Translations under genes and position numbers: made by a program
From: Bryobacterales bacterium
GTDB taxonomy: Bacteria > Acidobacteriota > Terriglobia > Bryobacterales > Bryobacteraceae
DNA: 35,841 nt
Direction of reading: 5' to 3'
NCBI GenBank assembly: GCA_016789905.1
Contig: JAEUQC010000144.1
Coordinates: forward strand, 1 to 35,841
Shown here: in pieces, positions 33,000-35,841 of the stretch
Layout of the letters: each line of letters opens with the position of its first letter
Numbering within the stretch: the stretch's first letter is position 1
Notes under the pieces: generated by a model
What the model saw: the letters and a program-made list of their open reading frames with translations, nothing else
What the model was told of the DNA's origin: nothing
Database searches by the model: none

Positions 33000-33160
33000 T
33001 CTGTCTTGGGTGCCTGAAAAAGTTATCTCGTCGGCGGGCTCGCTCGTCACAAGCCTCTTTCCAGATGTGTTGGTAGAATCGGGGCGGTCCTTTTGCCTGA
33101 GAGTTTCCGGGGCTGTTGCTCCTTCGGCGCCTTGTTTCCAAGATCTCTCCCGCGCACGAT
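33000..33160 (-). ncRNA. Tandem glycine riboswitch upstream of gcvP
   Basis: Aptamer 1 (about 33160-33084) has the hallmark glycine-riboswitch elements GGGAGAG, CGCCGAAGGAGCAA and AAACTCTCAGGCAAAAGGAC in order. Aptamer 2 (about 33067-33000) shows TCTGGAAAGAG, CCGCCGACGAGATAA and CTTTTTCAGGCA, then AAGACAGA, which pairs back to TCTG. It is clearly related but degenerate, lacking the AAAAGGAC stretch. A linker of about 16 bases joins them. The element senses glycine and normally raises glycine-cleavage expression when glycine is plentiful. It fills about half of the 321-base gap between gcvP and the ECF sigma gene; the remainder (33161-33299) shows no further gene. Confidence 0.92.
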
Positions 33161-33299
33161 TCCGGCGAATTGTTTAGACTTCAGGGTAGCGCGCGGGCCG
33201 CTTGGCTGGCAACGGGCTTTTGTCTGGCCGAGGGGGATTTTGCCGCCTCGCGCGACATATCCACCACAGGACGTTTTGACCGAATCGAATCCATCCACG

Positions 33300-33848
33300 A
33301 TGCCGGACGACCGCGCGCTGGCCGCGGCCATGCTCGCCCGAGACCGCAAGGCCGCCGCCGAATTTGTGCAGCGCTTTTCCGGTCCGCTCGTTGCCTACGT
33401 GCGTTCCCGTCTGCAGCCCCGCTGGGAAGATGTCGACGATATCGTGCAGGACTCCTTCCTTACCGCGCTGCGATCCATCGCCAACTACCGCGGCGATTCC
33501 CCCCTCCGCGCCTGGCTGCTCGGCATTGCCCGGCACAAAGTAGAGGATCACTATCGCGCGCGCCTGCGTCTGGTGGAACTGCCCGAGGAAGGGGAGTTGG
33601 CCGGGGACCCGGGCCTCGATTCCCTGATCGACCGCGCCAATGCCGGCGCCCGCGCCTCGGCCATCCTCTGTTCCCTCCCGGAGCACTACCGTCTCGTCCT
33701 GCTCTGGCGGTATTGGGACCAGCGCAGCGCCTCGGAAATGGCCGCGCTCACCGGCAAAACCGTCAAAAGCATGGAACGCCTGTTGGCCCGCGCCAGGGCC
33801 GAGTTCCGGACGCAATGGCTAGAAAAGGACAAGGAGGTGGCGGCGTGA
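33300..33848 (+). CDS. ECF-type RNA polymerase sigma factor
   Basis: This 182-aa protein has the two conserved ECF domains only. Region 2 lies at about residues 25-88 (RWEDVDDIVQDSFLTALRSI, then FRGD-like YRGDSPLRAWLLGIARHK). Region 4 lies at about 122-172 (CSLPEHYRLVLLWRYWDQ, SASEMAALTGKTVKSMERLL). A linker of about 30 residues joins them. It should direct RNA polymerase to a dedicated regulon. ATG 33300 has no clear ribosome-binding site. An in-frame TTG at 33276 has AGGA five bases upstream and is a realistic alternative. Its stop overlaps the next gene as GTGA, so the small Cys-rich protein is probably its regulator. Confidence 0.93.
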   Translation: MPDDRALAAAMLARDRKAAAEFVQRFSGPLVAYVRSRLQPRWEDVDDIVQDSFLTALRSIANYRGDSPLRAWLLGIARHKVEDHYRARLRLVELPEEGELAGDPGLDSLIDRANAGARASAILCSLPEHYRLVLLWRYWDQRSASEMAALTGKTVKSMERLLARARAEFRTQWLEKDKEVAA

Positions 33849-34174
33849 ACGACGAACTATGGATGGAGCAACTCGCCGCCGAAGCCGCGCTGGAAAATAG
33901 CGCCCCCGCGTCCTCGTGCCTCAAGTCGAAAATTTACAGCAATATGATCCTCGCCATGGAGGAGGGCGGTCCGCTGCTCCCCCTGCCGGATACTAAGCAG
34001 GCCGGCCGCGCCCTTTGCGTCTTTGAACATCTCGTGGAAATTCTCCCGGCGCCCGATTCGGTGCAAAGCTTGCAGTATTGCAAGGTGTGCCATGCCAAAG
34101 CGCTTGGCGAGCGCATGGAGAATGCACCCATCTATTGGCCCGGTTGCCCGTACTGCGAATTTCAGAATCGCTAG
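33845..34174 (+). CDS. Small Cys-rich protein, putative zinc-binding partner of the ECF sigma factor
   Basis: The protein is 109 aa with no membrane segment. The C-terminal third has two C-x2-C pairs, Cys79/Cys82 (followed by His83) and Cys101/Cys104, spaced like a zinc ribbon; another Cys is at 25. It starts with GTG at 33845, overlapping the sigma-factor stop, with a strong AAGGAGGTGG upstream inside the sigma gene. I do not recognise a named family. Position and cysteines suggest a soluble anti-sigma factor or redox-sensitive modulator, but this is inference. The 3' end overlaps the convergent beta-barrel gene by 4 bases. Confidence 0.82.
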   Translation: MNDELWMEQLAAEAALENSAPASSCLKSKIYSNMILAMEEGGPLLPLPDTKQAGRALCVFEHLVEILPAPDSVQSLQYCKVCHAKALGERMENAPIYWPGCPYCEFQNR

Positions 34175-34824
34175 AAGGTCTTCACAATGCTGAATATGCT
34201 CTGAAAATTGGCCAGCCCGCGCCCGCCAGGCGGCACAAGCTGCTTGCTGATCGGATTCGCGGATATGTTCTCCCAGAAGGTGTAGCGCACCGCATACCCG
34301 CGCCCCATCGCCGCGTCGATTCCCACCGTCGTGCGCCACATGGCGTTGGCGGAGGCAAACGTTGCCGGAGGCAGTTGCACCGCGCCTTTGCTGACCGTGA
34401 CTTTTCCTCCCTCCGCCGCCGTCCGTGCCACACCCGCTCCGCCGCTCAAAAATGGCCGCAGCCGGCTGGCCCGCGGCCGGAAGTAGATCAAGCCCTCAAC
34501 GGCCGCCGTGTGCATGCGCACGCGGAATTCCTGCTGAAACGTCGCCTCCACGCCCGAAGCCACGCGCGTGCCCGTTATGCCAATCGCGTTCCGGTTCCAC
34601 GTGTAGCTCGCCTGCAGGCTGAAGTAGTCCCGCAAATGCCGGCCGCCGAACAAATGGACAGAGGGACCATTCTCCGGCTTGTACAGCGATACGGCGGTCA
34701 CCGCGCCATCGATGCGCGTTTGCCCATCGGCCGACAACGTGGAGATGCCACCCCCGGCACCCGCGAACCACTGCGCCGGCGCCATGGCGGCGCACAGCAA
34801 GAACCCACACCCTCGGAAAAACAT
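34171..34824 (-). CDS. Predicted outer-membrane beta-barrel protein
   Basis: The 217-aa protein has an N-terminal signal peptide (MFFRGCGFLLCAAMAPAQ). The rest alternates polar and non-polar residues in short strands (YFSLQASYTWNRNAIGI, VEGLIYFRPRASRLRPFLSG, GYAVRYTFWENISANP). It ends in Phe after the strand FSIVKTF, as many outer-membrane barrels do. The size fits a small 8-stranded barrel of the OmpA/OprF-like beta-barrel type. The function is unknown. It is divergent from the beta-helix gene across an 86-base gap. Confidence 0.75.
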   Translation of the reverse strand: MFFRGCGFLLCAAMAPAQWFAGAGGGISTLSADGQTRIDGAVTAVSLYKPENGPSVHLFGGRHLRDYFSLQASYTWNRNAIGITGTRVASGVEATFQQEFRVRMHTAAVEGLIYFRPRASRLRPFLSGGAGVARTAAEGGKVTVSKGAVQLPPATFASANAMWRTTVGIDAAMGRGYAVRYTFWENISANPISKQLVPPGGRGLANFQSIFSIVKTF

Positions 34825-34870
34825 TTCTCTATTTTGCGGGGGATTTCACCGCTTGTCACGACATTATCCA

Positions 34871-34884
34871 CGGAAGCGCTTCCG
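34871..34884. promoter_or_regulatory. 14-bp perfect palindrome, LacI-type operator candidate
   Basis: CGGAAGCGCTTCCG lies 27 bases before the ATG of the beta-helix gene in the divergent gap. The core AAGCGCTT, with a central CG, is the pattern bound by many LacI/CcpA-family regulators. No such regulator is encoded in the window. Confidence 0.5.
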
Positions 34885-34910
34885 GACTCACTCTGCTAAA
34901 GGACATCAAC

Positions 34911-35681
34911 ATGCAATTCGACTTCGCCAAGTCTCTCTTCGCGCTTCCTCTCCTGGCCGCGTGCCTTGTGGCGCAGCCGTCCGGGCTTCGCTCCATTGCC
35001 TCCCCAACCACCATCGATCAGCCCGGGGCCTACATTCTTACTTCTGATATCTTCATTCCCGGCAGCGCCGGCGTTGGCATCGCCGTTACCGCCAGCGATG
35101 TTACGCTCGATCTCAACGGGCACACCATCACCGCGCCCGGTAACCTTACCGGCGCCGGCATTCGCATCGCCAACGCCCAAAACGTCACCGTCCGCAATGG
35201 CAATATCGTCAACGCGCTAATGGGCGCCGTGGTTATGAATTCGGTCAACGTCCGGCTGGAGGGGCTGAGTATTCGCGCCACCGGTCTCCCCGCTTCGGCC
35301 CCGCCGCCAGAGATGGGAATCATGCTGGTCCAGACGCGGAATTCGGTAGTCGCGAATAACATGATCTATAACGCGGCGCTTGGTATCTTCGTCCGCGGCG
35401 GCCGCAGCTTCGGCAACCGCATTGAGGCCAATACCATCACCGGCACCTCCATGGGCGCGTTCGGCATCTGTTACAACCCGGCCGACGGGGATCCGCAGGC
35501 GCCGAAAGGCGACTTAGTCACCCGTAACTTCATCCGCGGCTATCCCGCCGCCATCCAGATCAGCAGCCGCGCCGATTACAACGTAATCGCCGGCAACACG
35601 CTGCTCTTCACCATGGAAGGCCTATTGAACGAAAACTCCACCAATGTGGCCAAGGACAACACGCTGGTGAAGTTGCAATAA
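34911..35681 (+). CDS. Secreted right-handed parallel beta-helix protein
   Basis: The 256-aa protein has a signal peptide (LFALPLLAACLVAQP). After it come repeated beta-helix rungs with the pattern of pectate-lyase-like and NosD-like proteins (VTLDLNGHTITAPG, GIRIANAQNVTVRNGNI, NSVVANNMIYNAALGIFV, NRIEANTITGTSMGAFGI, YNVIAGNTLLFTMEG). Such folds bind or cleave polysaccharides, but no catalytic set can be named. ATG 34911 has AAAGGA seven bases upstream. A strong hairpin follows the stop, so it is probably monocistronic. Confidence 0.85.
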   Translation: MQFDFAKSLFALPLLAACLVAQPSGLRSIASPTTIDQPGAYILTSDIFIPGSAGVGIAVTASDVTLDLNGHTITAPGNLTGAGIRIANAQNVTVRNGNIVNALMGAVVMNSVNVRLEGLSIRATGLPASAPPPEMGIMLVQTRNSVVANNMIYNAALGIFVRGGRSFGNRIEANTITGTSMGAFGICYNPADGDPQAPKGDLVTRNFIRGYPAAIQISSRADYNVIAGNTLLFTMEGLLNENSTNVAKDNTLVKLQ

Positions 35682-35690
35682 CCGCGCGGC

Positions 35691-35722
35691 AGCGGGCGGC
35701 AGGTAACTCTATGCCGCCCGCT
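35691..35722 (+). terminator. Hairpin terminator after the beta-helix gene
   Basis: AGCGGGCGGCA and TGCCGCCCGCT form a perfect 11-bp stem with a 10-base loop, 10 bases after the TAA. The tail (CTTCC) has few T residues, so termination may need Rho or be partial. Confidence 0.6.
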
Positions 35723-35736
35723 CTTCCGGAATCGGC

Positions 35737-35742
35737 TACAAT
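35737..35742 (+). promoter_or_regulatory. -10-like TACAAT directly before the last gene
   Basis: TACAAT ends 6 bases before GTG 35749, so a transcript starting 7 bases downstream would begin at the start codon itself (leaderless). No -35 is recognisable. Confidence 0.35.
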
Positions 35743-35748
35743 CGTTGA

Positions 35749-35841
35749 GTGCGACGGGCTCTCTCTATTCTCCTGCTAACGCTTTTCAGCGTTTCGCTGG
35801 CTGCGCCCGTCCTCTTGGCGCTCGGCGCATCGGAATCGAAT
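35749..35841 (+). CDS. Start of an exported protein (partial, cut by the window end)
   Basis: Thirty-one codons remain open to the window edge. They begin with GTG and encode RRALSILLLTLFSVSLAA, a clear signal peptide with two Arg, a Leu-rich core and a small-residue cleavage site. The mature part is too short to name. The GTG follows a TACAAT box with no ribosome-binding site. Confidence 0.6.
   Translation, partial: MRRALSILLLTLFSVSLAAPVLLALGASESN

Noticed and set aside
33093..33299. N-terminal extension of the sigma factor to an upstream start
   Set aside because: It would be read through the glycine riboswitch region and has no sigma-factor homology; only the TTG at 33276 is a realistic alternative.

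Overview
The window looks like a chromosomal segment of a high-GC soil-type bacterium, most likely an acidobacterium of the Bryobacterales/Solibacter group. This is an inference from gene content: a DUF1549/DUF1553 cytochrome-like protein paired with a Tat-exported DUF1501 protein, a DUF5117/DUF4953 metalloprotease, a Ser/Thr kinase fused to an FGE-like domain, a propeller-type hybrid histidine kinase, and a dnaG-rpoD pair. No insertion sequence, prophage or CRISPR array is visible. Coding density is high and many genes overlap or abut (ATGA, GTGA, TAA/TTG junctions), so translational coupling is common.

Layout. 0.2-3.1 kb (minus): a three-gene run of a Gfo/Idh/MocA oxidoreductase, homoserine kinase (thrB) and a U32-like TIM-barrel protein. 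3.1-4.4 kb (plus): a Tat-signal DUF362 protein, then tRNA-Lys(UUU). 4.4-6.4 kb (minus): a membrane Ser/Thr kinase with an FGE-like outer domain and a coupled 84-aa protein. 6.5-10.5 kb (plus): the DUF1549/DUF1553-DUF1501 pair. 10.5-14.1 kb (minus): dnaG-rpoD. 14.1-19.0 kb (plus): a large hybrid histidine kinase, overlapped by an exported redoxin gene. 19.0-21.4 kb (minus): a DUF5060 glycosidase-like protein and tsaB. 21.5-24.1 kb (plus): a zinc metalloprotease with a duplicated 3' end. 24.1-28.9 kb (minus): a patatin phospholipase with a structured leader, and a second hybrid kinase with a propeller sensor. 29.1-33.2 kb (minus): gcvP behind a tandem glycine riboswitch, overlapping a Tat-exported alpha/beta hydrolase. 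33.3-34.2 kb (plus): an ECF sigma factor with an overlapping small Cys-rich partner. 34.2-35.8 kb: a beta-barrel protein, a secreted beta-helix protein, and the start of one more exported protein.

The most notable signal is the redoxin gene at 17551-18990. Its reading frame is interrupted by a single TGA at 18148-18150, exactly where the first cysteine of a CxxC redox motif belongs (Trp-[TGA]-Pro-Tyr-Cys). An 8-bp hairpin with a G-U-G apical loop starts 14 nt after the TGA, where a bacterial SECIS element would sit. The frame stays open for 280 more codons into a DsbD N-terminal-like domain. I read it as a selenoprotein (UxxC redoxin plus nDsbD) that automatic annotation would split or call a pseudogene. 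Other points of interest are the 175-bp duplication after the metalloprotease, whose copies differ only at synonymous sites over the last 38 codons; the structured region upstream of the patatin gene; the expression platform and degenerate second aptamer of the glycine riboswitch; and a 14-bp LacI-type palindrome before the beta-helix gene.
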